From assembly GCF_000585495.1 (NCBI RefSeq), contig NZ_CP007264.1, positions 806,001 through 870,000 on the forward strand: a stretch of DNA of 64,000 bases. The letters are read 5' to 3'. Under the pieces are notes generated by a model. It did no database searches and was not told where the DNA came from. It saw only the letters and a list, made by a program, of their open reading frames with translations. This DNA is from Thermococcus nautili. GTDB taxonomy: Archaea; Methanobacteriota_B; Thermococci; Thermococcales; Thermococcaceae. A program made the translations under genes and the position numbers. Below, in pieces: positions 44,295 through 52,593 of the stretch (the stretch's first letter is position 1; each line of letters opens with the position of its first letter).

Positions 44295-45140
44295 TCACCG
44301 CTTGAACACCCTAACGTCAACGACAACGTGCCAGACGCCGGGGGCATAGCGCTTGATAATTAGCTCGTTGAGCTTCTCGGCCTCGTAGCCGTGTTCCCTT
44401 GCTATCCTCCTGAAGGTCGCGAAGGGCTCTTCTGGCATTAACCTCTCAGGCACGGTGTTGTGGTAATGAACAATCGCCTCGTCCTTCGCTATGCTCAGAG
44501 CTTTCGGTATGAATTCGGCAGTTTTTACAACGTAGCCCATCAGAACCCTATCGGCTATGTTTTCAGCGGGAAAATCGCGGTTATCGATGTTGTAGGGCGT
44601 CATTAAGTCCTGGACGTTGTTGAGCCAGATGCTCTCGACCAGGAAGCGGAAGGTGTAGGGGTCCTTCTCAATCGCTATAACCCTCGCCCCCTTGTGGACG
44701 GCCATCGGGAGGCTCAGATGGCCTATTCCCGCGAACATGTCAACGACCAGCTCGCCCGGTCTCGCTACTTCCGCCATTCTGACGCGCTCCTTGACGTTGG
44801 CCGGCGAGAACATGATTTTGGCAACGTCGAGCTTGTATTTGACGCCGTTCTCAACGTGAACGGTAACGGTGTCCCCGCCGTAGAGAACCTCGTAGTCCGG
44901 CTTCCGGGTTTCGCCGTGTATGTGGCCCTTCCTGAGGACGGTTTTCACGCCCAGAACTTCCGCGTAAACCTCGGCTATCCTGTGTTTGTAGGGCTCAAGC
45001 TCCGGCCGGAGGGGCAGAATAAGGACGTCGCCAATCTGGACCCAGTGCTTGGGGAGCAAATTAACCAGCCCGGCCGGAAGCTCCTTCGAGAGTATCTCCC
45101 GTATGCGGGGTTTTATGACCTGGGTTCGCTTCGCTCTCAT
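44295..45140 (-). CDS. taw2: tRNA wyosine aminocarboxypropyltransferase Taw2
   Basis: 281 residues closely matching archaeal Taw2/TYW2: RKGHIHGETRKPDYEVLYG, YKLDVAKIMFSPANVKERVRM, SAM site VVDMFAGIGHLSLP (motif I), VIAIEKDPYTF, and YHNTVPERLM. It transfers the aminocarboxypropyl group of SAM to 4-demethylwyosine at position 37 of tRNA-Phe. TATA region 45172-45183 is shared with the divergent gene. Confidence 0.93.
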   Translation of the reverse strand: MRAKRTQVIKPRIREILSKELPAGLVNLLPKHWVQIGDVLILPLRPELEPYKHRIAEVYAEVLGVKTVLRKGHIHGETRKPDYEVLYGGDTVTVHVENGVKYKLDVAKIMFSPANVKERVRMAEVARPGELVVDMFAGIGHLSLPMAVHKGARVIAIEKDPYTFRFLVESIWLNNVQDLMTPYNIDNRDFPAENIADRVLMGYVVKTAEFIPKALSIAKDEAIVHYHNTVPERLMPEEPFATFRRIAREHGYEAEKLNELIIKRYAPGVWHVVVDVRVFKR

Positions 45141-45220
45141 CTTGGTCCCTTCGTCAAAAAGCGATAGGAAAGCCTTAAAAACTTAAAGGACGGATTTAGG
45201 GTGAGAACCATCGGAGGTCG

Positions 45221-45565
45221 ATGAACGATATGGAGGACGAGCCCCCGAATAGTGGGCTGTTTTCGAGGCTGTTTGGCCGTAAGGAGGAGGCACTTCTTGA
45301 GCAGAGGCTGAGCGAAGAGGCGTATGAAGACTACCGCAGGCTTCTCATGCGCGCCAGGCCCGAGGTGGACGGCTCGAAGCTGACGGTTCGCCTCGCTGAT
45401 GGGGTTGTCGAGCTCGACAGAGGCGTCCTGAGGGTTAAGGCCCGGGACAAGAGGTCGGCCGAGAAGATTTTGAGGAACCTTCACCACTACGAGCAGCCCC
45501 CGAGCATCTGGCCGGCCTACGGGCTCAGCTATTCGATTAAGAGGAAGAGGCGCATGGTTCTCTAA
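45221..45565 (+). CDS. Hypothetical protein
   Basis: 114 residues. Acidic N-terminal third with LFSRLFGRKEEALLEQRLSEEAYEDYRRLL, then a small beta-rich part and a basic end (SIKRKRRMVL). No family recognised. SD GGAGGTCG stands close to the ATG at 45221; Met4 (45230) is an equally good start. The next element downstream is the box C/D RNA. Confidence 0.7.
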   Translation: MNDMEDEPPNSGLFSRLFGRKEEALLEQRLSEEAYEDYRRLLMRARPEVDGSKLTVRLADGVVELDRGVLRVKARDKRSAEKILRNLHHYEQPPSIWPAYGLSYSIKRKRRMVL

Positions 45566-45574
45566 CCAACGGAA

Positions 45575-45584
45575 GCTTTAAATT
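45575..45584 (+). promoter_or_regulatory. TATA box of the C/D box sRNA
   Basis: GCTTTAAATT, about 25 bases before the predicted RNA start at 45604. Confidence 0.5.
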
Positions 45585-45603
45585 CTTCCCTTCTACCTTC
45601 CTT

Positions 45604-45660
45604 CGCGGATGACGACCCTTGCCCAGTCTGAACTGTGATGACGTCGGTATTAGCTGACGC
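45604..45660 (+). ncRNA. Box C/D guide sRNA
   Basis: In order: a short terminal stem GCG/CGC, a slightly deviant C box CGGATGA (45606-45612), a 15-nt guide, D' CTGA (45628-45631), a 3-nt spacer, C' GTGATGA (45635-45641), a 12-nt guide and D CTGA (45654-45657). Guide and spacer lengths are canonical for archaeal C/D sRNAs that direct 2'-O-methylation. The D guide would pair with CTAATACCGACG and the D' guide with ACTGGGCAAGGGTCG; targets not identified. Confidence 0.82.
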
Positions 45661-45711
45661 AGGGGCGGGGAGGTTCGCGGGCCGATGAACCGCCCACCGG
45701 AGGGAAGAGAA

Positions 45712-46350
45712 GTGGGAAACAACGGAAGCGCTGAAAACGACGGGCTGATAGAGTTCTACGCGAGCGAGGCTTTAACCTGTCCGAGGAGGATATACTTCCG
45801 CCTGAAGGGCTACCCTCCGAGGTGGCCCGAGAACGTCAAGGTTAGGCTTAATCAGGGCGTTAAAACCCACGAGGTTCTCGGGCAGATTCTTAGCAAACGC
45901 TTCGGCTTCGAGCTTGAGAGACATCTCGTCCTGCGCTCAAGGAAGCTCGGTTTCGAGATTCACGGGAGAATAGATGCGTTTCGCGAGTTCCCCATCGAGA
46001 TTAAGGGGAAGACGAGCCTCCCGAAGGTTCCTTACGACTACCATTTGGCTCAGCTCAACGTCTACCTGCGGTGGGCCGAGGCGGAATACGGATACCTATA
46101 TTATATCAAACTCCACGACGAGCCGACGAAGATAATCGGCAAGCTCGATATGTCGAACTTTCCGGTGATAAAGGGCCCGAACTTCAGGGCCTTTGAGATT
46201 CCCTACGACGGCAAGCTCTTCAAGGAAACGCTAAGGCACTTCTATTCGGTCAAAAAGGCCTACGAGAAAGGGAAACCCCCCGAGGGCTGGAGGAGCTATG
46301 CCTGTAAGTTCTGTCCCTACCGCTACCTCTGCTATCCCGGGGACGAGTGA
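45712..46350 (+). CDS. Stand-alone Cas4/RecB-like nuclease
   Basis: 212 residues from the GTG at 45712 (SD GGAGGGA at 6 nt; the ATG at 45685 has a poor SD and is next to the sRNA). PD-(D/E)XK core: HGRIDAFREFPIEIKGK gives Asp and Glu-x-Lys, and YDYHLAQLNVYLRW is motif QxxxY. Cys in ALTCPRR and CKFCPYRYLCYP would hold a 4Fe-4S cluster as in Cas4. No CRISPR array or cas gene is in the window, so it likely serves DNA repair or is a solo Cas4-like gene. Confidence 0.86.
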   Translation: MGNNGSAENDGLIEFYASEALTCPRRIYFRLKGYPPRWPENVKVRLNQGVKTHEVLGQILSKRFGFELERHLVLRSRKLGFEIHGRIDAFREFPIEIKGKTSLPKVPYDYHLAQLNVYLRWAEAEYGYLYYIKLHDEPTKIIGKLDMSNFPVIKGPNFRAFEIPYDGKLFKETLRHFYSVKKAYEKGKPPEGWRSYACKFCPYRYLCYPGDE

Positions 46351-46352
46351 GT

Positions 46353-46408
46353 TTTGTGGTTGGTAATCACAAAGTTCTGGCCAATCTTTGGGGTTGGTAA
46401 CCGCAAAG
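46353..46408. terminator. Two tandem hairpins sharing a loop, between convergent genes
   Basis: TTTGTG/CACAAA (46353-46358 with 46368-46373) and CTTTG/CAAAG (46386-46390 with 46404-46408) both enclose GGTTGGTAA. They fill the 58-base gap between convergent stops, so a duplicated bidirectional terminator is likely. Confidence 0.5.
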
Positions 46409-47284
46409 CTACTCCTTTTTCACAACCCACCTGAGCCCGTTATCAACCACCGCCTCAATGAGCCCGCGGTTGTAGAGTTCAGCTACAAGGGCCCGGAGGG
46501 GCACGAGGTCCAGGGCGAGCTTTTGCGGGGTAATCTCGACGCGGTAGTTGCCCATTATCCCGAGCGCGAGCTCTTCAACGGTCATCGGCTTCCGAAGGAA
46601 CTCAATGGCGAGCTTTTCAACTTCTTCCAGGCGATTGAGGTTGAATTCGAGCGTTTCAACGGCTTCGTCGCCCTTCACGGGCCTTCCGTGCGAGGGAATG
46701 AGCATGTAGCCTTTCTCGGCGAGGCCCCTGAGCGTTGTGAGGGACTCCCTGAAAAGGGCCCAATCCACGAGGTATGGAACGCCGACCGCACCGATGAGCC
46801 TTTCGCCGAAGAAGGAGTCTCCCGCGTAGAGCAGGCCGTTTTCCTCATCGAGGAACCCGGTCATTCCCGGGGAGTGGCCGTTCAGCTTTAAGGCCTTCAG
46901 TCCGAAAAACTCATCACCCCACTCGAAGACCGCGTGAACTTTCACTTCACCGGCAGAGTACGCCAGAAAACCCCTCGGTACCCTCGAACCGAAGGTCAGG
47001 ATTTCCCTGTTGAGGGGGCTCTCAGCTATGGAAAACTCGAATCGGTGAACGAAAAGGGGAGCGTCGAGCTTCGAAGAAACGGCCACGTGGTCTGCATGGC
47101 CGTGCGTCACGAGCTGGGCTTTGAGGGGAAGGCCGAGCTTCCGCAATTCTCGCCTGATGTCCTTGTGTCTCCCGCTTCCGTGGCCAGGGTCAACGAGAAC
47201 AGCCCCTTCATCGACGACCCGAATGAGAGTTGACGGACTTCCGGGATAAAGGTAAGCAGAATCGCCGAGTTTTCTCAACGCCAT
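46409..47284 (-). CDS. MBL-fold metallo-hydrolase
   Basis: 291 residues from the ATG at 47284 (SD GGTGGT). Metal motif THGHADH (HxHxDH), later GHSPGMTGF, AGDSFFG and IPSHGRPV supply the remaining ligands. A C-terminal winged-helix-like region (about 215-290) follows, as in LACTB2-like and related hydrolases that act on thioesters or RNA. Substrate unknown. Confidence 0.9.
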   Translation of the reverse strand: MALRKLGDSAYLYPGSPSTLIRVVDEGAVLVDPGHGSGRHKDIRRELRKLGLPLKAQLVTHGHADHVAVSSKLDAPLFVHRFEFSIAESPLNREILTFGSRVPRGFLAYSAGEVKVHAVFEWGDEFFGLKALKLNGHSPGMTGFLDEENGLLYAGDSFFGERLIGAVGVPYLVDWALFRESLTTLRGLAEKGYMLIPSHGRPVKGDEAVETLEFNLNRLEEVEKLAIEFLRKPMTVEELALGIMGNYRVEITPQKLALDLVPLRALVAELYNRGLIEAVVDNGLRWVVKKE

Positions 47285-47353
47285 ACTACCACCGAAGAAG
47301 TTAGGGACCAATCAATAAAAGGCTTTGGAAGGAATGGAAGGAAAGGAAAGGTA

Positions 47354-47533
47354 TCAAACGTGCCTGGCGTAAAGGGTCTTCCTTCCCTCGGCCTTGGCCC
47401 TCTTGACGGCCTTCTCGACGAGGGCCTTGAGCTCCTCCTCAAGGGCGTCGTAGAACTCCGGGCTGACCCTCATCTCGGGGTCGAGGTTCTTAACGAGCTC
47501 CTTAACCTTGGACTTAACAAGCATCTCAGCCAT
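47354..47533 (-). CDS. Small histone-fold-like protein (DUF1931-type)
   Basis: 59 residues from the ATG at 47533 (SD GGAGGTG, 7 nt). MAEMLVKSKVKELVKNLDPEMRVS followed by EFYDALEEELKALVEKAVKRAKAEGRKTLYARHV has the helix pattern of an archaeal histone-fold half with a terminal R-K-T-L segment. It is shorter than classic HMf histones (about 67) and its first helix is different. DNA binding is plausible. TATA CCTTTATAACTTT at 47584-47596 may act on both strands. Confidence 0.75.
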   Translation of the reverse strand: MAEMLVKSKVKELVKNLDPEMRVSPEFYDALEEELKALVEKAVKRAKAEGRKTLYARHV

Positions 47534-47628
47534 TTTACACACCTCCTTATCTGGCCTTTGAGGCCGTCCTTAGTTCATCGTTCCCCTTTATAACTTTTCT
47601 CCTCCGAGAGTGCCTGGAAAAACGGAAA

Positions 47629-47638
47629 AGGTTAAATT
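47629..47638 (+). promoter_or_regulatory. TATA box of cDPG operon
   Basis: GGTTAAATTA about 35 bases before the chosen ATG at 47670, favouring that start over the earlier in-frame one at 47610. Confidence 0.45.
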
Positions 47639-47669
47639 AACCCGAGGTAATCGGATGTGGGGTGAAGAG

Positions 47670-48971
47670 ATGAGGAGGCTCGCCCTAATCGACGGCGAGC
47701 ACTACCCGCCCGTGACGAGGTGGGCGATTGAAAAACTCGGCGACGTGTGCTGTGCGGTCTTCCTCGGGGGTAGTGAGAAGATAGGTCCGCCCGAGAAGCT
47801 CGCGGAAGAGCTTGGGGTAAGGCTTTACGTTGACGATGACCCGATGAAAGCCCTTGAACTGGCGCTTTTAGAGAACGAGGTTGACGAGGTCGTTGACCTG
47901 AGCGACGAGCCCGTCGTCGATTACAGCGCGAGGTTTCGGATAGCGTCCATCTGCCTGCGCAATGGAGTTACCTACAGGGGAGCCGACTTCGAGTTCAGGC
48001 CCGGGGAACTCATAAGGCCAAAGAAGCCGACCATAAGCGTCCTCGGCCTCGGAAAGCGCGTCGGAAAGACGGCAATAGGGGGCTTCGTCGCGAGGGTTCT
48101 GAAGGAGAGGTACCGTCCCGTGGTTGTCACGATGGGCAGGGGCGGGCCGGAGAGGCCGGAGCTCATAGACGGCGAGAGGGAAGAGCTGACGCCCGAGAAC
48201 CTTCTAAAACTCGCGGAGATGGGCAAGCACGCCGCTTCGGACCACTACGAGGATGCACTCGTCGCTGGAGTGACGACCATCGGATGCCGGCGCTGTGGGG
48301 GAGGAATGGCGGGCTTTCCGTTCTTCCACGTCGTCCACGAGGGAATAAAGCTCGCCGAGGGACTTCCACACGATATCATCATAGCCGAGGGAAGCGGGGC
48401 AACGATTCCGCCGGTTTTGGCGGACGGCTACATCACCGTCCTCAGCGCCCTCCAGCCGAGGGAAACCGTTGAGGGCTTCTTCGGGCCCTTCAGGATTGGT
48501 CTGGCGGATATAGCAGTAATCACCATGGCGGACGTTGAGCCCCGGAAGGCCGAGGAGTTCCGGAACTTCGTGAGAAGGGTTAATCCCAACGCTGACGTCC
48601 ACTTGGTCAGGTTCACACCGAAACCGCTCGGCGAGGTCTCGGGGAAGAGGGTTGCGCTCTTCACAACATCGTGGAAGGCGATTGAGAGGGCCGTTGGGGA
48701 TATCGAGAGCCTCGGTGCCGAGGTTGTCTTCGCCAGTGGAAACCTCTCGAAGAGGCCCCCACTTGAGGGTGACCTCGCGGAACTCGGAAGAAAAGCGGGA
48801 GTTGATGCAGTCCTCGTTGAGCTGAAAGCCGCGGCGGTTGACGTCGTGACGAGGTGGGCCCTTGAGAGGGGCATCAAGGTAATCTACCTCGCCAACGAGC
48901 CGGTCAACGTGGACGGCAAGGACCTGAGGAAGGCAGTTCTGGAGCTCGCCAGGAAGGTGATGGGGAGATGA
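47670..48971 (+). CDS. cpgS: Cyclic 2,3-diphosphoglycerate synthetase
   Basis: 433 residues. An N-terminal Rossmann-like part (1-115) is followed by a P-loop GLGKRVGKT (126-134) and [15 protein letters not shown], with [11 protein letters not shown] further on. It closes 2,3-diphosphoglycerate to the cyclic form with ATP; the product is a compatible solute and thermoprotectant known from hyperthermophilic methanogens. The start 47670 has SD GGGGTGA. It overlaps the kinase gene next to it by ATGA, so the two steps are encoded together. Confidence 0.93.
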   Translation: MRRLALIDGEHYPPVTRWAIEKLGDVCCAVFLGGSEKIGPPEKLAEELGVRLYVDDDPMKALELALLENEVDEVVDLSDEPVVDYSARFRIASICLRNGVTYRGADFEFRPGELIRPKKPTISVLGLGKRVGKTAIGGFVARVLKERYRPVVVTMGRGGPERPELIDGEREELTPENLLKLAEMGKHAASDHYEDALVAGVTTIGCRRCGGGMAGFPFFHVVHEGIKLAEGLPHDIIIAEGSGATIPPVLADGYITVLSALQPRETVEGFFGPFRIGLADIAVITMADVEPRKAEEFRNFVRRVNPNADVHLVRFTPKPLGEVSGKRVALFTTSWKAIERAVGDIESLGAEVVFASGNLSKRPPLEGDLAELGRKAGVDAVLVELKAAAVDVVTRWALERGIKVIYLANEPVNVDGKDLRKAVLELARKVMGR

Positions 48972-49825
48972 TAATCGTCACGGACCCCGAGAGAAGGGTT
49001 CAACTGCCGTTTTCGCGCGGAATCCTCACGCGCTCTATAACCCTGGCCGGGGTGGATGTGGGTATAGCCTACATAATCGCGAGTGAGGTTCAGAGGGAGC
49101 TCGTGGAGAAGAGGAAGCGCGTTGTGAGCACTGACGAGATAAGGGAGCTCACCTACCGGAAGCTCATCGAGCACGGGCTCAAGAAGGAAGCAGAGCGCTA
49201 CCTCTTCTGGCGCGAATTCAGGAGGAAAAAGGTTCCGCTCGTCGTCCTCCTCGGGGGCGTTACCGGCGTCGGAAAGTCCACGATAGCGACGGAATTGGCC
49301 TTCAGGCTCTCGATAAGGACGATAATCGGCACCGACACCGTTCGCGAGGTCATGAGGAAGATAATCGCGAGGGAGCTTCTGCCCGATTTGCACGCCTCAT
49401 CGTTTTTGGCATGGCGCGAGCTGAAGGCCAACAGCCTCATAGAGGGGTTCGAAAATCAGGTTAGGCACGTTTCTGTGGGCGTTAAGGCCGTCCTCGACAG
49501 GGTTCAGCGCGAGGGCTTCAACGCTATAATCGAGGGCATTCACCTCGTCCCGGGGTTCATAGAGGCCAACGGAAACGCCTTCATGTACATCCTGACGGTG
49601 AGCGACAGGAAGGCTCTGGAGGCCCACTTCTACGAGCGCTCGCGCTACAGCAAGAGGCCGGCCGAGTACTACCTCGAGCACCTCGACGAGATTCTCTGGC
49701 TTCAGGAGTACATAGTCAGAAGGGCCAAGGAGCACGGGGTAAGGGTCATAGAGAACGTCGAGCTCGAAAAAACCGTGAACGAAATAATGGAGGACCTCAT
49801 GGAGCGCCTCCGCGAGAGCCTTTGA
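48968..49825 (+). CDS. pgk2: 2-phosphoglycerate kinase
   Basis: 285 residues. An N-terminal ATP-cone-like domain (about 1-85) precedes a kinase core with Walker [11 protein letters not shown] (96-105), [12 protein letters not shown] and EGIHLVPGF. It makes 2,3-diphosphoglycerate from 2-phosphoglycerate, the substrate of the synthetase encoded immediately upstream. The 3' end overlaps the convergent phosphoesterase by 29 bases. Confidence 0.93.
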   Translation: MIIVTDPERRVQLPFSRGILTRSITLAGVDVGIAYIIASEVQRELVEKRKRVVSTDEIRELTYRKLIEHGLKKEAERYLFWREFRRKKVPLVVLLGGVTGVGKSTIATELAFRLSIRTIIGTDTVREVMRKIIARELLPDLHASSFLAWRELKANSLIEGFENQVRHVSVGVKAVLDRVQREGFNAIIEGIHLVPGFIEANGNAFMYILTVSDRKALEAHFYERSRYSKRPAEYYLEHLDEILWLQEYIVRRAKEHGVRVIENVELEKTVNEIMEDLMERLRESL

Positions 49826-51311
49826 GCTTCCACACCCCGAGGAGCCTCCGGCTCCCCCACGTCGCCTGAACCTCGAAGGCTATCACCATGCACGGGTAGA
49901 CGTCTATAACGTTGAAGCTGTTTCCAAAGGGGTTCCTGTGGAGCTCCCAGCTGACCGAGCCGGCGTTTATGACGATTGTGTTTTCTACGCGAACTGCAAA
50001 GGCGTTGCCCCCGTGCCCGGTCAGGACGAGCTCAGCTCCCTTCCCGGTCAGGAGCTTCAGCACGTCGCCCGCGTCCTCAAGGAACCCGCGCTCCCTGCTC
50101 CTTGGTATCGGAACGACGTTGTGGTGCATGAAAACGACCCGAAAGTTCTCGGCGTTGTCCAGCTCCTCCGCCAGCTTTCTCTGGCCGAACCTCCCCACGA
50201 CGCCTATCTCTGTCTCGTACTGCGGCGTTGAGACGGGGATAAATGTGAATCCGTCGAAGGAGAGCGTCTCCGGTTCGCCGAAGTACTCTGAAAAGAGCTC
50301 GTAGCCGAGGTAGGTCATGTCGCTGTGGCCGGGGACGACGAGCTTTGGCCTCTCAATCCTATCCCAGAGCTCCCTGGCCCTCTCAAAGTTCCGCTCAATG
50401 CCCATGTCAACGACGTCTCCGTTGTGGACGACGATGTCGGGCTTCAGCTTCTCATTTATCAGGTTCACCACGTTCTCGAGCACCTTCCTCCTGAAGTAAA
50501 CCCTGTCCGAGACCTTGCTCTCGCTGAGCTGGACTATCCTTAGGAGCCTTCTCCCCCTGGGGACGAAGAGCTTTGGCTTAACCGGCCTGTGCTGAGCTTT
50601 AACCTCCTCGCCCGTGACGCGCCGTATCGTGACTTCCACTTTGCCGTCGTCGTGTATCGTAACGATGTTGTAGCTGTTCACGTCACCACGCCTCGTCTTC
50701 CGGCAGGAGGTGCAGCCGGCGTTGTCAACAACCAAGTCCTCGACGCGGTAAACGTTGGGAACGTGCTTGTGACCGCAGAGGTAGAGCGTGACATCGTTCC
50801 TGAGAAGCAAATCGAGAACGTCACCAGCGTTGAAGAGGACGTTTCTCTCGCGTCCGGTGTTCGGGAGCGGGACGAGGTGGTGGTGCGCGGCCACTATCTT
50901 GATTCTCCTGTCGGAGTACTCCTCAAGCTTCTTTTTCAGCCAGCGGAACTTGTGCTTCCCGATTCTGCCGTCGCTTAAATCCGGAATCGTCGAGTCCACC
51001 CAGATTAGGACGCCGTCCCTGAACTCGTAGACGCCGTTGAGCGGGCCGATGAATTCTTCGAAGAGGTCGTAGCCGACGTTCCTGACGTCGTGGTTGCCCG
51101 GAACGACGACGAGGGGCTTCTGAATCTTCTTGAGCTCGTACTCGGCCCTCTCGTACTCCTCACGCAGGCCGTTGTTGGTGACGTCTCCTGTGTGGACGAC
51201 GAAGTCAAAGTTCAGCCTGTTCACCTCGTTGGCTATCAGGTCATAGGCGTAGCCCTTGTAGGCACTCTCACCGGTTATGTGGGTGTCGCTTATGTGGGCA
51301 ATCCTTATCAT
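49797..51311 (-). CDS. Tandem calcineurin-like metallophosphoesterase
   Basis: 504 residues with two phosphoesterase domains. The first (1-215) has complete metal motifs: SDTH, GDVTNNG, GNHD, AAHHH and GHKH. The second (about 260-480) keeps NGDVVD and FMHHN but has SESKVSD instead of SDxH, PGHSD instead of GNHD, and GHGG instead of GHxH. That domain is probably catalytically weak or dead and may bind substrate or regulate. Substrate unknown; nucleotides, phosphodiesters or RNA are all possible. Confidence 0.88.
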   Translation of the reverse strand: MIRIAHISDTHITGESAYKGYAYDLIANEVNRLNFDFVVHTGDVTNNGLREEYERAEYELKKIQKPLVVVPGNHDVRNVGYDLFEEFIGPLNGVYEFRDGVLIWVDSTIPDLSDGRIGKHKFRWLKKKLEEYSDRRIKIVAAHHHLVPLPNTGRERNVLFNAGDVLDLLLRNDVTLYLCGHKHVPNVYRVEDLVVDNAGCTSCRKTRRGDVNSYNIVTIHDDGKVEVTIRRVTGEEVKAQHRPVKPKLFVPRGRRLLRIVQLSESKVSDRVYFRRKVLENVVNLINEKLKPDIVVHNGDVVDMGIERNFERARELWDRIERPKLVVPGHSDMTYLGYELFSEYFGEPETLSFDGFTFIPVSTPQYETEIGVVGRFGQRKLAEELDNAENFRVVFMHHNVVPIPRSRERGFLEDAGDVLKLLTGKGAELVLTGHGGNAFAVRVENTIVINAGSVSWELHRNPFGNSFNVIDVYPCMVIAFEVQATWGSRRLLGVWKLKGSRGGAP

Positions 51312-51317
51312 GGCACA

Positions 51318-51725
51318 TCACTCCGCCGCTATGGCGGTTTCAAGCTTTCTCCTGCTCGCACTCAGCAAATCGCTGAGGCTGAATATCCCGACGATTTTCC
51401 GGTTCTCGCTCACGAGCATGTGCTTTATGCCCTTCTTGGCCATTATGTCGAGAACCTCGCGAAGCGGGGTGTTGGCGTCTACCGTAACGAGCTCCCGCGT
51501 CATTATCTCCCGAACCGGTGTCGTGTTGGGCTTCCCCGGAATCACAACGCGCCGTATGACGTCGGTTTTCGTGAAGAAGCCCACGACCTCATTGTTCTCC
51601 ACAACGACGAGCGAGCCTATGTCGAACTCCATCATGACCTCACAGGCCCGCTTTACCGTATCTTCCGGCGAAACGCCAATGAGTTTCCGCGTCATGTAAA
51701 CCCTAATCGGGGCGTTCTCGTCCAT
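51318..51725 (-). CDS. CBS-domain protein
   Basis: 135 residues from the ATG at 51725 (SD GGGGTGATGG). Two CBS motifs make one Bateman module: RVYMTRKLIGVSPEDTVKRACEVM with VGFFTKTDVIRRV, and REIMTRELVTVDANTPLREVLDIM with VGIFSLSDLL. It binds adenine nucleotides and senses energy state in known families. It is 4 bases after the amidotransferase gene on the same strand. Confidence 0.92.
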   Translation of the reverse strand: MDENAPIRVYMTRKLIGVSPEDTVKRACEVMMEFDIGSLVVVENNEVVGFFTKTDVIRRVVIPGKPNTTPVREIMTRELVTVDANTPLREVLDIMAKKGIKHMLVSENRKIVGIFSLSDLLSASRRKLETAIAAE

Positions 51726-51729
51726 ACCA

Positions 51730-52515
51730 TCACCCCAGGGGAAGGCGTTCGATTCCACCGGGCGTTATTAGAAGCGCGGTGCCATTTGGAATGTTCTTCC
51801 AATCCGCTTTGTGGTGGAGCTCAAGGGTCGAGCTCGCAACCGCAAAAACGTCGCCGTCGAGCTCAATCAGCCTCGCGTAGTCCCGGTGAAGGTCGTTCTT
51901 CCAGTAATCGTCGGTCATGTATGCCGTCACGAAGGCCCTCCAGCCCCCGTCGGGAAGGAGGAAGAGCGTGGCCGTGTTGAAGGTTGTCTTCGCCAGCGAA
52001 GCCCCGAGTGAGTAGTGCTTCAGGAGTTCTTCCTTTTCAGGCCTCTGAAGGGCCCTGCACAGGTAGGCTGAAAAGGCGTAGCTGTCCGAGGTGTCCCTCA
52101 GGTCCTCTCCCTCGAACTCCGCCAGCTCGATAATCTTTTCCTTGTCGAGGTCGCCGTTGTGGAGGAACCAGAAGGAAAAACCGCGCCTCGTGGAGAAGGC
52201 AAAGGGCTGGACGTTGAAGAGCCCGAGCGAGCCCTGGGAAGACGCTCTCGCGTGGGTGAGGAGAACTGCGTTATCGCTTTCCCGAAGGAGCCCAACGAGC
52301 CCTGAGAACCCCTTCCCATCCTCAAAGACTGCCCTCGCCGAGCGGTAGTGATGAACGCTTCCATCACTCAGGAGGACGTAGCCCCAGCCGTCGCGGTGCT
52401 GGCTCTTTCCGCTCCTTCTCGCGCGGTAGGGGTCGTTCTCGGCGGACTTCATGAACGCCCTGGCGAGGGGCTCAATCCCCTCCCCCGGCCCCATGGCAAA
52501 GAGTATCCTGCACAC
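51730..52515 (-). CDS. Class II glutamine amidotransferase-like protein
   Basis: 261 residues from the GTG at 52515 (SD GAGGTGG). This start exposes Cys2 (MCRILFAMG) as N-terminal nucleophile. The motif HRDGWGYV, HARASSQGS and FLHNGDL correspond to the glutaminase-like fold. There is no synthetase domain, so it belongs to the YafJ/DUG3-like group that hydrolyses gamma-glutamyl bonds. Earlier in-frame starts would bury the Cys. Confidence 0.87.
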   Translation of the reverse strand: MCRILFAMGPGEGIEPLARAFMKSAENDPYRARRSGKSQHRDGWGYVLLSDGSVHHYRSARAVFEDGKGFSGLVGLLRESDNAVLLTHARASSQGSLGLFNVQPFAFSTRRGFSFWFLHNGDLDKEKIIELAEFEGEDLRDTSDSYAFSAYLCRALQRPEKEELLKHYSLGASLAKTTFNTATLFLLPDGGWRAFVTAYMTDDYWKNDLHRDYARLIELDGDVFAVASSTLELHHKADWKNIPNGTALLITPGGIERLPLG

Positions 52516-52593
52516 GGTGTCCACCTCAATCATCTACGTCCCCAAACCCCAAAAGCTTTTAGGTGGCCTTACCAACGGGGAAAAGGTGAGGGG

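Noticed and set aside
45712-46350. CRISPR-Cas locus
   Set aside because: Only a Cas4-like gene; no repeat-spacer array or other cas gene found in the window.
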